In this document: one piece after another, positions 63,933 through 64,000 of the stretch
Layout: the number at the start of each line of letters is the position of its first letter
Position numbering within the stretch: position 1 is the first letter of the stretch
DNA from: Pseudomonas hamedanensis
GTDB taxonomy: Bacteria; Pseudomonadota; Gammaproteobacteria; Pseudomonadales; Pseudomonadaceae
Reading direction: 5' to 3'
Assembly (NCBI RefSeq): GCF_014268595.2
Contig: NZ_CP077091.1
Location: 1,448,501 to 1,512,500 of the forward strand
DNA: 64,000 bases
Notes under the pieces: model-generated
Databases searched by the model: none
The model's input: only the letters and a program-made list of their open reading frames with translations
What the model was told of the DNA's origin: nothing
Position numbers and translations under genes: made by a program

Positions 63933-64000
63933 GGCTGTTGCTCCCGTTCATCTTTCATAGTTGCTTATAACGCCCGGCCATTGGGCATTGACAAAACACT

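Overview
The window looks like a chromosomal segment of a fluorescent-group Pseudomonas. It is GC-rich, densely coded, and full of REP/REPIN repeats of the 'gtgggagcgagcctgctcgcga' and 'gtaggagtgagcctgctcgcga' type that are typical of the P. fluorescens complex. Gene content also fits: TonB receptors with a FecIR-type pair, many LysR and AraC regulators, cyanase, a LOV histidine kinase and hydroxyproline catabolism. I see no rRNA, tRNA, transposase, phage structural gene or CRISPR array. All family calls come from reading motifs, not from database searches.

Layout. 0-4.6 kb: a LysR regulator divergent from a GMC oxidoreductase and an MHS-type transporter. 4.7-6.5 kb: two unrecognised genes, each with a PD-(D/E)XK-like signature. 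6.5-9.9 kb: a DUF427 protein, topoisomerase III behind a LexA-like box, a degenerate stretch and a small conserved-looking gene. 10-12.3 kb: cynR divergent from cynS-cynT (cyanate detoxification). 12.4-16 kb: a ProA-like dehydrogenase, glutaminase and polyphosphate kinase 2. 16-23 kb: a TonB receptor, a secreted hydrolase, msrA, a tandem REPIN array and a large MscS-type channel. 23-28 kb: a LacI regulator with a clear promoter/operator in front of a Gfo/Idh/MocA - sugar isomerase - MFS operon, then a small secreted protein built of 13-residue repeats. 28.2-29.26 kb: an AT-richer stretch with strong hairpins, two related 23-bp motifs and a candidate 32-residue peptide gene. 29.3-38.2 kb: AraC and LysE genes, then an AraC-PAS regulator divergent from a five-gene trans-4-hydroxy-L-proline operon (permease, epimerase, deaminase, 2-oxoglutarate-semialdehyde dehydrogenase, FAD oxidase). 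Together these convert hydroxyproline to 2-oxoglutarate.

38.3-42.8 kb: an alcohol dehydrogenase, trmK, a ycaC gene fragment, a Fic toxin-antitoxin pair, intact ycaC and a second REPIN array. 43-49 kb: a tautomerase and SDR pair, a LysR, and a FecI/FecR/TonB-receptor cell-surface signalling system with Fur-like and FecI-like sites. 49-53.5 kb: two AraC regulators and two SDRs, then a third REPIN array. 53.6-59.3 kb: a B3/4-domain protein divergent from an XRE-cupin regulator, a small acidic peptide, a galactose-dehydrogenase-like enzyme, an M42 peptidase and a LOV hybrid histidine kinase. 59.5-64 kb: RNase Z and a stress group (DUF892 ferritin-like protein, manganese catalase, an 82-residue unknown, YbdK ligase and a KGG-like peptide).

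The most unusual items are the nuclease-like gene pair at 4.7-6.5 kb, the small-peptide/hairpin locus at 28.46-28.77 kb, the three locus-specific tandem REPIN arrays, the ycaC remnant beside the Fic module, the LexA-like box upstream of topB, and a stop codon inside a REPIN.
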